Below, piece by piece: positions 1 to 8,867 of a stretch of DNA of 64,000 nt. The notes below the pieces were generated by a model that saw nothing but the letters and a program-made list of their open reading frames with translations, did no database searches and was not told the origin of the DNA. Both the position numbers and the translations under genes were made by a program. The stretch is from Microcoleus sp. bin38.metabat.b11b12b14.051 (lineage in GTDB: Bacteria; Cyanobacteriota; Cyanobacteriia; Cyanobacteriales; Microcoleaceae), in contig NZ_JAAFKD010000021.1 in NCBI RefSeq assembly GCF_013299165.1, forward strand, positions 50,964 through 114,963. The letters run 5' to 3'. Positions within the stretch are counted from its first letter, which is position 1, and every line of letters starts with the position of its first letter.

Positions 1-731
1 AAGGTTTGTGGAGAACAAAAAAGCATAAAGCTTTTTATGACGAACTCAAGCATAAGTTGGCTGATGCGGGATATTTTTTTGTGGAACGTTTAATAAATGC
101 GATCGAATACGGCGTCCCACAAGATAGAGACCGAATTATTTTGATTGGCTTTAGCAAAAATCTTGTCACAAATCTGGGTATTTCCATAGATAAAACTAGC
201 CCAATGTTACCTGAAAGTTTATTTCCCTGGGAAACCCAGCTATTACATCCTAAATCAGACGTTTTTTGTCATCCTTGGTCTAAAAGAAATGCTTTTGTAC
301 AAGATGGTTTCTTGCCTTGTCCCGATGGCATTACTCCAGAATTAACAGTTGAGTTTTGGTTCCAAAAAAATGATGTTCTCAATCATCCCAATGCTGAACA
401 TTATTTTCAACCTAGAGCAGGTATTAAAAGGTTTGCAGAGGTCGATGAAGGAGATGATTCAAAAAAATCTTTTAAGCGTTTGCACCGCTGGCGGTATTCG
501 CCGACTGCTTGTTATGGGAATAACGAAGTTCACTTGCATCCTTACAAAGTTCGCAGGCTTTCGGTTGCAGAAGCACTAGCTATCCAGTCACTACCAAAAG
601 AGTTTGCGCTGCCGAATAATATGACACTGACTAATATGTTTAAAACTGTGGGTAATGGAGTTCCTTATTTGGCATCTAAAGGTATTGCTCAAACAATTTT
701 TATATTTTTGCATAGACAATATGGTCGTTGA
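1..731 (+). CDS. DNA (cytosine-5-)-methyltransferase, C-terminal part (5' end outside window)
   Basis: The reading frame is already open at the window edge (codons from base 3), so only the C-terminal ~240 residues are present. Visible C5-methyltransferase motifs are motif VIII (EYGVPQDRDRIILIGF, with the QxRxR core) and motifs IX-X near the end (RRLSVAEALAIQSLP, then TVGNGVPYLA). The region between them is the target-recognition part and gives no clue to the site methylated. The catalytic PC motif and the SAM-binding FxGxG motif would lie upstream. It could be a solitary or a restriction-linked enzyme; the neighbouring genes to the right show no restriction partner. A damaged second copy of its last ~45 codons lies 350 bp downstream. 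Confidence 0.9.
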   Translation, partial: GLWRTKKHKAFYDELKHKLADAGYFFVERLINAIEYGVPQDRDRIILIGFSKNLVTNLGISIDKTSPMLPESLFPWETQLLHPKSDVFCHPWSKRNAFVQDGFLPCPDGITPELTVEFWFQKNDVLNHPNAEHYFQPRAGIKRFAEVDEGDDSKKSFKRLHRWRYSPTACYGNNEVHLHPYKVRRLSVAEALAIQSLPKEFALPNNMTLTNMFKTVGNGVPYLASKGIAQTIFIFLHRQYGR

Positions 732-733
732 GT

Positions 734-825
734 TAATTATATTTTTGGTGCGTGAGGCGCGGTTTAAGATTGATTGTCTGTGACGCAAGTTAATCGCCGC
801 GCCTCACACACCATACAGATTGGTG
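734..825. repeat. 92-bp repeat, copy 1 (second copy 1179-1270)
   Basis: Both copies run from TAATTATATTTTTGG to CAGATTGGTG with only a few differences. Inside are GGTGCGTGAGGCGCGG and CCGCGCCTCACACACC, which pair as an imperfect hairpin. The rest of the 732-1343 gap holds a single degenerate copy of the GGGTGTGTCGCC/GCGACGCACC element (about 886-945) and AT-rich DNA. I see no gene in it. Confidence 0.75.
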
Positions 826-1077
826 GAATGCCTTTTTCAAATAAACTGAGCCAAATAAAAATTCACCAACGGTTGAGGCGTAGGGTGTGTCGCCTGCGAT
901 AAATCTCTACATCAAAATCGACAATCTCATAGCGACGCACCACCAGCTTCTAGGTGTTGTAAACAAACCCCAAAATATATTATTATTGTAGCAATAATTT
1001 TTAGCCATGGTATTAATTTCCACTCTTCACGCACCCTACAGGTTGGTGAAAGTTGTTTTTTAAATTAATTAATAAAA

Positions 1078-1270
1078 ATATATGTTTAAAACTGTGGTAA
1101 TGGAGTTCATTATTTGGCTTCCCAGGCTGTGGCTCAACCACAATATTGTATTTTTGAAGACACAATATTGTGGTTGAGTAATTATATTTTTGGTGCGTGA
1201 GGCACGGTTTAAGATTGATTTTCAGTGACGCAAGTTAATCGCCGCGCCTCACACACCCTACAGATTGGTG
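1078..1270 (+). pseudogene. Decayed duplicate of the methyltransferase 3' end plus its downstream repeat
   Basis: From about 1078 the sequence matches the end of the upstream methyltransferase (from about 636), including the codons for MFKTVGNGV. One G is missing in the GTGGGTAATG stretch, which shifts the frame, and the tail has diverged (restoring the frame gives a YLASQAVAQ-like end). The match continues past the stop into a 92-bp palindrome-bearing segment present at 734-825 and again at 1179-1270. I read it as the remnant of a paralogous methyltransferase, or of a duplication of the gene end. It is not expected to make protein. Confidence 0.7.
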
Positions 1271-1343
1271 AAAAGGTTAAAATTTATTATATAATACGCC
1301 ATAAGGTTGAAAACCTAGATTTTTTATTTTCCTGCAATTCGCC

Positions 1344-2696
1344 ATGACCGTTAAACCCCGCCGCTATCACATCACTACTTTCGGATGCCAGATGAATAAA
1401 GCCGATTCGGAACGGATGGCTGGCATTCTGGAAAATATGGGCTTTGAATTCTCGGAAGACCCGAATGACGCTAGTTTGATTCTCTACAATACTTGCACGA
1501 TTCGCGACAATGCTGAACAAAGAGTTTATTCTAACCTCGGAAGGCAAGCTCATCGCAAGCGCCAAGAACCTGGTTTGACTTTGGTTGTAGCTGGATGCGT
1601 GGCGCAGCAGGAAGGTGAAGCGCTGTTGCGTAGAGTGCCGGAATTAGATTTAGTAATGGGCCCGCAACACGCTAACCGACTTGAAGATTTGCTGGAACAA
1701 GTTTTTCAGGGAAATCAAGTTGTAGCGACGGAAGCTGTGGAGATTATGGAGGATATTACTAAGCCTCGCCGCGACAGCAAGGTGACTGCTTGGGTAAATG
1801 TAATTTATGGCTGCAACGAACGCTGCACTTATTGTGTTGTGCCGAATGTTCGCGGGGTTGAACAGTCACGAATGCCGGAGGCTATTCGCGCTGAAATGGA
1901 GGATTTGGGCCGTCAAGGTTACAAGGAAGTGACTTTGTTGGGGCAGAATATTGATGCTTACGGGCGCGATTTGCCGGGGACAAAACCGGATGGCAGCAAT
2001 CAGCATACTTTGACTGATTTGCTTTATTTTTTGCGGGATGTTCCTGGTGTCGATCGCCTGCGGTTTGCTACTAGCCACCCGCGCTATTTTAATGAACGAT
2101 TGATTAAGGCTTGTGCGGAGTTACCGCAGGTTTGCGAACATTTTCATGTGCCTTTTCAGTCGGGTGATAATGAGATTTTGAAGGCGATGTCTCGGGGTTA
2201 TACTCAGGAGAAATATCTGCGAATTGTGGATATGATTCGCCGTTATATGCCGGATGCTTCGATTACGGCTGATGCGATTGTGGGTTTCCCGGGGGAAACG
2301 GAGGCTCAGTTTGAGAAGACTTTGAAGTTGATCGAAGATGTGGGTTTTGATTTGGTGAATACTGCTGCTTATTCGCCTCGCCCGGGGACGCCTGCTGCTT
2401 TGTGGGAAAATCAGTTGAGTGAGGAGGTGAAGGCCGATCGCCTGCAACGCATCAATCATGTGGTGACGACAACCGCTATGGAGCGATCGCAGCGCTATTT
2501 CGATCGCACTGAGGAGGTTTTGGTGGAAGTCCAAAATCTGAAAGATCCAACTCAGGTGATGGGGCGCACTCGCGGCAATCGCCTGACATTTTTTAAGGGC
2601 GATATTGCACAATTGGCAGGAAAAATTGTGCGTGTTAAAATTACTGATATTCGCGCTTTTAGTTTGACTGGAGAAATGGTTTCAGTTGACAGTTGA
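1344..2696 (+). CDS. miaB: tRNA-2-methylthio-N6-dimethylallyladenosine synthase MiaB
   Basis: A 450-residue radical-SAM methylthiotransferase that converts i6A37 to ms2i6A37 in tRNAs reading UNN codons. The N-terminal UPF0004 domain has the three cysteines of the auxiliary [4Fe-4S] cluster (about C15, C51, C85). The radical-SAM CxxxCxxC is in [10 protein letters not shown] (C157, C161, C164). The last ~65 residues form a TRAM-like RNA-binding domain ([10 protein letters not shown]). Length and domain order are normal for MiaB rather than MtaB or RimO. ATG 1344 fits the family start ([11 protein letters not shown]). It stands alone, and its stop lies directly against a TTGACAG heptamer tract. 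Confidence 0.96.
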   Translation: MTVKPRRYHITTFGCQMNKADSERMAGILENMGFEFSEDPNDASLILYNTCTIRDNAEQRVYSNLGRQAHRKRQEPGLTLVVAGCVAQQEGEALLRRVPELDLVMGPQHANRLEDLLEQVFQGNQVVATEAVEIMEDITKPRRDSKVTAWVNVIYGCNERCTYCVVPNVRGVEQSRMPEAIRAEMEDLGRQGYKEVTLLGQNIDAYGRDLPGTKPDGSNQHTLTDLLYFLRDVPGVDRLRFATSHPRYFNERLIKACAELPQVCEHFHVPFQSGDNEILKAMSRGYTQEKYLRIVDMIRRYMPDASITADAIVGFPGETEAQFEKTLKLIEDVGFDLVNTAAYSPRPGTPAALWENQLSEEVKADRLQRINHVVTTTAMERSQRYFDRTEEVLVEVQNLKDPTQVMGRTRGNRLTFFKGDIAQLAGKIVRVKITDIRAFSLTGEMVSVDS

Positions 2697-2721
2697 CAGT
2701 TGACAGTTGGCAGTTGACAGT
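2686..2721. repeat. TTGACAG heptamer tract
   Basis: About five copies of TTGACAG (one as TTGGCAG) begin inside the last codons of miaB and run past its stop. The same heptamer, or its complement CAACTGT, forms the longer arrays at 23137-23237, 34829-35090, 40735-40985 and 63870-64000. Confidence 0.85.
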
Positions 2722-2725
2722 TCGA

Positions 2726-3000
2726 GATTAGTTTTTAGTCGGGATTTTAGTCTTGGATGGATGCGGACTAAAGTCCTCACTACGAACCTTTACTGATTAG
2801 TTTTTAGTCGGGATTTTAGTCTGGGATGGATGCGGACTAAAGTCCTCACTACGAACCTTTACTGATTAGTTTTTAGTCGGGATTTTAGTCTTGGATGGAT
2901 GCGGACTAAAGTCCTCACTACGAACCTTTACTGATTAGTTTTTAGTGGGGATTTGAGTCTTGGATGGATGCGGACTAAAGTCCTCACTACGAACCTTGAC
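2726..3000. repeat. Four tandem 69-bp repeats (GGACTAAAGTCC hairpin family)
   Basis: Units begin at 2726, 2795, 2864 and 2933 with GATTAGTTTTTAGT and end in CACTACGAACC(TTTACT). They carry the GGACTAAAGTCCTCACTAC motif also found at 11240-11302, 31835-32393 and 57354-57548. The last copy has drifted slightly. Nothing else is visible between miaB and the next gene. Confidence 0.9.
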
Positions 3001-3092
3001 GCATTGCGTATAAGTTGCTGGAGGCGATCTGAGGTTTGTGGTTGGCGGTTAAATTCGATACAATTTTTATTAACAAAAGAGTGTTTAAATCC

Positions 3093-3518
3093 ATGACAGA
3101 AAGTTCTGACTTCGATACACAACAGTCAATTCCCCAAACAACTGGGTTAATAGATGAGCAAGCTGAATTGCCGCAGCCAAACGATCGCGGAGAGTATTCC
3201 AGAACCTCCCACCTATATTGGGAAGTGGTAGATACTGACCCCAACGGTCTCAACTGTCGCATGGGCCCGCATTCTATTGAGGAAATAGAAGACCCGGGAA
3301 GCAAGATTAATTTAAATATTGCTAGTTGGCCTGTGGTTGGTACTTTGAAACCGGGGCAGAATTTTGAAATCTATCTCGGCCCCAGCGGATTGGGGGTTTT
3401 GTACGATTCGCAACATCAACCTTGGTTTTTTATTGAAAAAACTGAGGGTAATGGCGGGCCGAGTAATTGTTTTGTTCCGGCTAAGAGCAGTTTTGTGAAA
3501 CCAATCCAGCCCCAGTAG
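3093..3518 (+). CDS. Hypothetical protein with SH3-like C-terminal region
   Basis: A 141-residue protein of unknown function. The frame is open further upstream to a TTG at 3036, but ATG 3093 (MTESSDFD) is the better start because the earlier codons read intergenic sequence. An acidic, Gln/Pro-containing N-terminus is followed by about 85 residues (from YWEVVDTDPNGLNCR) resembling a bacterial SH3-type beta barrel: a WEV-DPNGLNCRMGP opening, a VVGTLKPGQ turn and a PWFFIEK strand. No signal peptide or membrane helix is seen. SH3b domains often bind peptidoglycan, and the next gene is ddl, but that link is only suggestive. Confidence 0.7.
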   Translation: MTESSDFDTQQSIPQTTGLIDEQAELPQPNDRGEYSRTSHLYWEVVDTDPNGLNCRMGPHSIEEIEDPGSKINLNIASWPVVGTLKPGQNFEIYLGPSGLGVLYDSQHQPWFFIEKTEGNGGPSNCFVPAKSSFVKPIQPQ

Positions 3519-3656
3519 CCCCGATCTGATGCGTTAGTTGTGGCGGTTTTCGAGCTTGTTTGTCGATCGCCAATTCTGGTTTGGTGTCGGATACTTCCTG
3601 TTGTAGCTGCGCTAACTGCGTGTATATTTGTCAAAAAGTACCGGGAGTATTGAAAA

Positions 3657-4715
3657 ATGACGAAGATGCGGATCGGGCTGCTGTTCGGGGGGCGATCGGG
3701 CGAACATGAAGTCTCGATTAGTTCCGCGCGGGCGATCGCCCGCGCCCTTGCTGCTGACGAAAATGCCTCTAAATACGAAGTTCTGCCGTTTTACATCCAA
3801 AAAGACGGCCGCTGGCTGTCGGGCGCGACACCGCAACAAGTTTTAGCAACAGGAAAACCCCTGGAAATAGAGTCGCAAACAGGAGAAGCTTGGCAGTTTC
3901 CTAATTTTAATGGAGTAGATGTTTGGTTCCCAGTTTTGCACGGCCCCAACGGCGAAGACGGTACTGTGCAAGGGTTACTGAAATTATTGCAAGTTCCTTT
4001 TGTCGGTTCTGGGGTTTTGGGTTCGGCCCTGGGAATGGATAAAATTGTGATGAAAATGGCTTTTGCTCAAGCAGGTTTGCCGCAGGTAAAATACATCGCT
4101 GTCAACCGTTCTGAAATCTGGTCGAATCCTTGCATTTTTCCCAAACTGTGCGACAAAATTGAAGCCGAGTTGGGCTATCCTTGCTTTATTAAGCCAGCGA
4201 ATTTAGGTTCGTCTGTGGGCATTTCTAAAGCTCGATCGCGCGCTGAGTTAGAAGCCGCTCTCGACAGCGCCGCCAGCTACGACAGGCGGATCATTGTGGA
4301 AGCGGGTGTGGTTGCTAGAGAGTTAGAATGTGCGGTTTTGGGCAACGACAACCCGAAAGCTTCAACGGTGGGAGAAATTAGTTTTCAAAGCGATTTCTAC
4401 GACTACGAAACTAAATATACTCAGGGACAATCCGAATGTTCTATTCCGGCACAAGTCAGCAGTGCGATCGTCTCCCAAATCCAAGAAATGGCTGTGCGAG
4501 CATTTTTGGCTATTGATGCAGCAGGTTTAGGGCGAGTAGACTTTTTCTACGTTGAATCAACTGGAGAAGTTTTGATTAACGAAATCAACACTTTCCCCGG
4601 CTTTACAGCTACCAGTATGTATCCCCAAATGTGGGCGCATGACGGTATTTCTTTTCCGGAATTAGCAGACCGTTTAATTCAATTAGCTGTGGAACGACAC
4701 GGGGAAAAAGCTTGA
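3657..4715 (+). CDS. ddl: D-alanine--D-alanine ligase
   Basis: A 352-residue ATP-grasp enzyme that makes D-Ala-D-Ala for the peptidoglycan precursor stem peptide. The N-terminus has the family signature [16 protein letters not shown], followed by [12 protein letters not shown]. The central ATP-grasp region contains [17 protein letters not shown], and the end carries the Mg-binding stretch [18 protein letters not shown]. Length and motifs are complete. ATG 3657 is preferred; a second ATG follows three codons later at 3666. It is monocistronic as far as visible, with 138 bp to the gene before it and 365 bp to the one after. Confidence 0.96.
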   Translation: MTKMRIGLLFGGRSGEHEVSISSARAIARALAADENASKYEVLPFYIQKDGRWLSGATPQQVLATGKPLEIESQTGEAWQFPNFNGVDVWFPVLHGPNGEDGTVQGLLKLLQVPFVGSGVLGSALGMDKIVMKMAFAQAGLPQVKYIAVNRSEIWSNPCIFPKLCDKIEAELGYPCFIKPANLGSSVGISKARSRAELEAALDSAASYDRRIIVEAGVVARELECAVLGNDNPKASTVGEISFQSDFYDYETKYTQGQSECSIPAQVSSAIVSQIQEMAVRAFLAIDAAGLGRVDFFYVESTGEVLINEINTFPGFTATSMYPQMWAHDGISFPELADRLIQLAVERHGEKA

Positions 4716-5080
4716 ATCAGCAGCCGCTAACTGTTTGCGTCCAAGGGCAAAAAATAAGTTATTCCGCAGGTAATATATCCATACCAGCGGAAACGATATA
4801 ACATGGTTGTGGCAGGTACTGCCTGCCAGCAGCCTTATTTCTCCTGCTGGTAGAGCAACTGGGACTTTTTAGCAGCCTGGTATCAGACCATTTTCGATTT
4901 CAGATTTGAGATTTGCGATTGGGGATGACTGACTTAGCCAGGGCGTTGGGAGCTGACCTAGATTTGCCTTGTTTTTGAAACAGGTATAATTAAATGCACC
5001 GTATAATCGGGAGCCCAGAAGGGCAAATAGCAGCCTCAATCTTATATCTGGCATCTCAAGTTTTAAGTGGGTTAACTTAG
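4716..5080. other. Intergenic stretch, no gene seen
   Basis: This holds a short hairpin (GGCAGGTACTGCCTGCC, near 4813) and a run of fragments of the ATTTGAGATTTGCGATT kind. Two TATAAT hexamers (4985-4990 and 5002-5007) lie upstream of the next gene, but neither has a well-spaced -35 box. Confidence 0.5.
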
Positions 5081-6163
5081 ATGAGACGTTTGACTAAACT
5101 GCCGCCTTGGTGGACTTACGGACTGTTATTTCCTCTAGCGGTACTCAACTGCTGGTTAGCCCTCCTAGTATTTGAATATTTTCGCGCGCTGATTACCGTT
5201 TTGGTAGTCGCGACAGTGTTCTCTTTTTTGCTAGATTATCCAGTACGCTTTCTCCGCAGATACGGTTTGAAGCGCGATCGCGCGGTGTTGGCGGTATTAT
5301 TCTTAACTTTGCTGATCTTGGTGGTTTTGGGTGTCACTCTGGCTCCGATTCTGTTGAACCAAATTACTGAACTCGCCACGCGACTACCGAGTTGGATAGT
5401 TTCTGGTACAGAGCAGATTGAAGCATTCCACAAGTGGGCGGAAAATCGCCGTCTCCCCATTGATGTTAGCGGTTTGACTACGCAATTGAGCGATCGACTT
5501 TCAACTCAATTGCAGTCTCTCACGGGTGAAATTCTCAAATTTGGCTTGGGTGCGGCCGACAGTCTGGTGAATTTTCTGCTCACCATAGTCCTGACATTTT
5601 ACTTGCTCTTGCACGGCGATCGGCTGTGGGAAGGATTGTTTAAGTGGTTTCCCTCCAAACTGAGCCTGCAATTGCGGCAGTTGCTAGCGCGAAGCTTCCA
5701 CAACTACTTCGTCGGCCAAGCAACTTTGGCCGGTTTAATGGGATTGTCAATGACTGTGGCTTTTTTAATTTTGCGAGTTCCTTTCGGATTGCTGTTCGGT
5801 TTGGGTGTGGGGGTAATGACAATGATTCCCTTCGGAGCGCCTTTCAGCATTTGCGTTGTCAGTTTGCTGATCACATTAAACAATTTTTGGCTCGGAGTCA
5901 CGCTTTTAGCTGTCGCTACAGTCATCGAGCAAGTAATTGAAAGCGGGGTGGCTCCTCGATTGTTAGGGGGTTTTATCGGTCTCAATCCCGTGTGGATTTT
6001 AGTGTCGCTGTTAATTGGGGTGAAGGTGGCGGGAATAGCAGGTTTGTTAGTTGCTGTACCGATGGCTGGTTTTATTAAAAATACTGTTGATACTTGGGAA
6101 ACTTCCAAGAACAAGTCGATGGAAATGGATGCTATTAGTTCCATTGAACCGGCTGAATTATAA
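5081..6163 (+). CDS. AI-2E family transporter-like (PerM/UPF0118) membrane protein
   Basis: A 360-residue polytopic inner-membrane protein. Hydrophobic helices fall at about residues 13-55 (paired), 62-90, 155-180, 210-240 and 245-330, with a hydrophilic insertion at about 90-150, as in the PerM/TqsA family. The family's conserved end-of-protein pattern (GLNPVWILVSLLIGVKVAGI, then GLLVAVPMAG) is clear. Members are annotated as autoinducer-2 exporters or sodium/proton antiporters; the substrate here cannot be inferred. The gene ends eight bases before a strong bidirectional terminator. Confidence 0.88.
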   Translation: MRRLTKLPPWWTYGLLFPLAVLNCWLALLVFEYFRALITVLVVATVFSFLLDYPVRFLRRYGLKRDRAVLAVLFLTLLILVVLGVTLAPILLNQITELATRLPSWIVSGTEQIEAFHKWAENRRLPIDVSGLTTQLSDRLSTQLQSLTGEILKFGLGAADSLVNFLLTIVLTFYLLLHGDRLWEGLFKWFPSKLSLQLRQLLARSFHNYFVGQATLAGLMGLSMTVAFLILRVPFGLLFGLGVGVMTMIPFGAPFSICVVSLLITLNNFWLGVTLLAVATVIEQVIESGVAPRLLGGFIGLNPVWILVSLLIGVKVAGIAGLLVAVPMAGFIKNTVDTWETSKNKSMEMDAISSIEPAEL

Positions 6164-6170
6164 AATTGTC

Positions 6171-6207
6171 AACTCCGTTTAAATCTCAGATTTAAACGGA
6201 GTTTTTT
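6171..6207. terminator. Bidirectional intrinsic terminator
   Basis: A perfect inverted repeat: AACTCCGTTTAAATCT and its complement meet with almost no loop, followed by a T tract, with A-rich sequence on the other side. It lies between two convergent genes (5081-6163 on + and 6212-6436 on -), so it can stop both. Confidence 0.85.
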
Positions 6208-6211
6208 GTGT

Positions 6212-6436
6212 CTACTTGGACTTAGCTTTAGCAGCTACTTTAGCTCTAGGCTTTACAGGTTTTTTGGTTGCTACTTTAGCTCTGGGCTTAGTGCTAGCGG
6301 CTTCTACTGTCTTAGTTGCGGGTTTGCTGGTAGCGGCTTCTGCTGCTGGCATTCCCGCAGTGCCTACAATGCCGGATAACAGTGCACCGAGGGCGAGGGC
6401 AGTTGCTACAAAAGACTTGCCAAAATTAAAATTCAT
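6212..6436 (-). CDS. Small exported Ala/Lys-rich protein
   Basis: A 74-residue protein with a clear signal peptide (short KSF n-region, hydrophobic VATALALGALLSGIVG, cleavage plausible after AAEAA). The mature part is ~40 residues, strongly basic, made of Ala, Lys, Thr and Pro with repeated KPRAKVA units. It resembles low-complexity, histone H1-like tails but carries an export signal, so a periplasmic or cell-wall polyanion-binding role is possible. I do not recognise a family. It converges on the 5081-6163 gene at a shared terminator. Confidence 0.7.
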   Translation of the reverse strand: MNFNFGKSFVATALALGALLSGIVGTAGMPAAEAATSKPATKTVEAASTKPRAKVATKKPVKPRAKVAAKAKSK

Positions 6437-6907
6437 AGTAGATGACTCTGATTGAGGTTTCAGAGCAGGCGATGCTAATAGTACCAGATATTTCTATCAT
6501 GTAATCTTCGTTAGATTTTTCCTTGGTGCGGGAGTTCTCGTGGCGCCAAAATTCGTTTTTACACGCTCGATCGCTACAGCTTGGGACTGCTGCTGGTGAG
6601 GCGAAAAATCAGGCTGAAGGTGGGGTTGTGGAGTCGGGATGTCCATGCTGTGAAAATTGAGCGTGGAAATGCGGAATATCCGGGGAGCCTGACGTAGTTT
6701 ATATTATCGCAGCTTGCAGCAGTTTGGCGATCGCGCGATCGCCCCGATGTAATCCATCATTTGCCTGCTACACTCCGGTTTCTACCCCACCCTGTAGGGT
6801 AAATCCCACCCCAACCGCCCGCAGCGGTCAGAAAGACTTGAATTAAAATTAAAGAATCTTGAGTTCTCGGTGAATTTAAGTCAATTAATTTAAGTGATTT
6901 ACAGTAG
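6437..6907. other. Intergenic stretch, no gene seen
   Basis: This 470-bp divergent region between the small exported protein (-) and the protease (+) contains several HIP1-type GCGATCGC/GCGCGATCGC sites around 6728-6745 and CACCC-rich sequence. It should hold promoters for both genes, but none can be placed by eye. Confidence 0.5.
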
Positions 6908-6916
6908 GTGCTAAAA

Positions 6917-8215
6917 ATGCCAAAAAATAATTATAACTCCCACCCATTATCCCACCAAATCAATACTATGTCAAACAAAAATATGCCTGCTACCAATCTG
7001 CCTTCTCGCCGTCTTTCCTTGCCGAAAAAACTGGCTTTTTTATCCTTGGTTTTGCTCGGCTCCACCGCAACAGTTGGGTGCAACGGCCTAAGTTCTGCCC
7101 AAGTTCCTGGAAGTTCTAACGCAATCAAATCAGAACCTGCAACAGCACCAATCTCAGCATTGCCTGCCAATATACTGCCGAATCAAGATGCTAATTTTGT
7201 GACTAAAGTTGTGCAGGAAGTCGGCCCGGCAGTGGTACGTATCAATTCTTCTCGCACGGTAAAAACTCAACAGCCTGATATTTTGGACGAGCCGTTTTTA
7301 CGCCGCTTCTTCGGCCCAGATTCTCCAACGAGCCAACCGGAAAAGCAGGTTCAGCGGGGCTCCGGTTCGGGTTTTGTGTTTGGTTCCGACGGTCGCATTT
7401 TGACTAACGCTCACGTTGTTGACGGCGCGGATACGGTGACAGTTAAATTTAAGGACGGCCGCGAATTGGCAGGCAAAGTTTTGGGGGTAGATACAGTTAC
7501 TGATGTGGCTGTTGTTAAGGTTGAAGCTACCAATTTACCTGTGGTAAGTTTGGGCAAATCTGAAGAGTTACAGCCGGGAGAATGGGCGATCGCGATCGGC
7601 AATCCCCTCGGTTTAGATAATACCGTCACTGTGGGGATTATTAGCGCCACAGGCCGCTCTAGCGCCGATGTTGGCGTTCCCGACAAGCGCGTTAGCTTTA
7701 TTCAAACCGATGCTGCAATCAATCCCGGCAATTCCGGCGGCCCGTTGCTGAACCAGCGCGGTCAAGTTATCGGCATGAATACGGCGATTATTCAAGGCGC
7801 CCAAGGGTTGGGTTTTGCGATTCCGATCGATCGAGCACAACAAATTGCCAACCAATTAGTCACAGCAGGAAAAGCCGAACATCCCTATCTCGGCGTTCGG
7901 ATGTTGGGCATTACTCCCGAAGTCAAGGCAGAATTTAATAAAAATCCCAACCCCAAATTGAGGCTGACTGAGGATAAAGGCGTGTTAGTTTTGGGAATTG
8001 CCAAAGATTCTCCGGCGGCACAAGCTGGGATTCGTCTTGCTGACGTGATTAAGAAAATCAACGGTAAAGAAGTCAGCGATGCTGGCAGCGTACAGCAAAT
8101 TGTCGAGAATAGCAAAGTAGGCACCAATCTGGAACTTGAGTTGAGCCGCGGCGGACAACCTGTTACTGTGGCAGTGAAAGCTGGTGCTTTTCCAGCAGCC
8201 GACAAGCAGCAGTAG
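6917..8215 (+). CDS. HtrA/Deg-family trypsin-like serine protease with PDZ domain
   Basis: A periplasmic or thylakoid-lumen protease/chaperone of the cyanobacterial HhoA/HhoB/HtrA group. ATG 6917 is chosen because TAGGTG lies about 8 bases upstream; GTG 6908 or ATG 6968 are possible. A hydrophobic export segment (KKLAFLSLVLLGSTATVGC) ends in a lipobox-like cysteine, so it may be a lipoprotein. The protease domain has the triad His in LTNAHVV, Asp in DVAVVKV and Ser in NPGNSGGPL. A PDZ domain fills the last ~100 residues (GVLVLGIAKDSPAAQAGI). All catalytic residues are present. Confidence 0.93.
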   Translation: MPKNNYNSHPLSHQINTMSNKNMPATNLPSRRLSLPKKLAFLSLVLLGSTATVGCNGLSSAQVPGSSNAIKSEPATAPISALPANILPNQDANFVTKVVQEVGPAVVRINSSRTVKTQQPDILDEPFLRRFFGPDSPTSQPEKQVQRGSGSGFVFGSDGRILTNAHVVDGADTVTVKFKDGRELAGKVLGVDTVTDVAVVKVEATNLPVVSLGKSEELQPGEWAIAIGNPLGLDNTVTVGIISATGRSSADVGVPDKRVSFIQTDAAINPGNSGGPLLNQRGQVIGMNTAIIQGAQGLGFAIPIDRAQQIANQLVTAGKAEHPYLGVRMLGITPEVKAEFNKNPNPKLRLTEDKGVLVLGIAKDSPAAQAGIRLADVIKKINGKEVSDAGSVQQIVENSKVGTNLELELSRGGQPVTVAVKAGAFPAADKQQ

Positions 8216-8245
8216 AATTTAAACTTTGAGTTGGTAGTCTGCTTG

Positions 8246-8268
8246 GGAACGGGCAAGATGCCCGTTCC
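8246..8268. repeat. Short palindrome
   Basis: A 23-bp hairpin in which GGAACGGGCA pairs with TGCCCGTTCC. There is no T tract, so it is more likely a small dispersed palindrome than a terminator. Confidence 0.5.
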
Positions 8269-8287
8269 ACAACAAGAGAGTAGAATT

Positions 8288-8324
8288 ATTGTGGGGTCGG
8301 CCTTATAGCCAGCCCACAATTTTT
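8288..8324 (+). terminator. Probable intrinsic terminator
   Basis: ATTGTGGG pairs with CCCACAAT across a loop that itself has a GGC/GCC pair, and TTTTT follows. It is placed correctly to end the protease transcript before the ferredoxin-MBL gene. Confidence 0.6.
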
Positions 8325-8369
8325 ATATTATGGACTTCTAGCCCTGATTTGTGATTGAGAGGTGAAAAA

Positions 8370-8837
8370 ATGGCTCACATCAATTTGCGCCGTCCCGAAA
8401 ATATCAGCGGTAATTTTTATGTAGACAGTAGCTGCATAGACTGCGATACTTGTCGGTGGATGGCCCCGGAAGTCTTTACTAAAGCTGGAGAACAATCTGC
8501 GGTTTACCACCAGCCAACAGACGAAATCGCTCAAATACGAAGTTTTGCGGCTCTTTTGTCTTGTCCGACAAGTTCGATCGGTACTGTAGAAAAACCGAAA
8601 ATTATTAAAGAAGTTCAGGAACTTTTACCCGCATTAGTAACCGAAAATATCTACCACTGCGGCTACCACTCAGAGAAATCCTACGGTGCAGCGAGTTATT
8701 TAATTGTCCGCCCCGAAGGAAACATTTTAGTTGATTCTCCTCGTTTTGTGCCGCCGCTAGTCAAAAATCTCGAAGCAATGGGCGGAATTCGCTATAAAAA
8801 CCATGCTGAGAACCCCGGTCTTTTAAGCCGGGGATGA
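8370..8837 (+). pseudogene. Ferredoxin-like/MBL-fold hydrolase, N-terminal fragment (interrupted by IS)
   Basis: The first part of a protein fusing an N-terminal ferredoxin-like domain (SSCIDCDTCRWMAPEVF, then LLSCPTSSIG) to a metallo-beta-lactamase fold (YLIVRPEGNILVDSPRF). ATG 8370 is favoured by a GAGAGG about 8 bases upstream. Native coding ends at ...GGIRY (base 8795). The remaining 14 codons to the stop at 8837 read into the left end of the insertion sequence. The missing half, with the metal-binding THRDDVADH motif, lies at 10692-11138. Without the IS, the halves join in frame (GGIRY-LYLTHRDD). A truncated protein could still be made but lacks the MBL metal site. Confidence 0.88.
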
Positions 8838-8867
8838 AAGCTAGGGGAAGCTTTTAAGCTGCAATTA

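Noticed and set aside
4964..4990. TTGCCT...TATAAT promoter before the PerM-type gene
   Set aside because: The spacer is only 15 bp and the region is repeat-rich; not strong enough to call.
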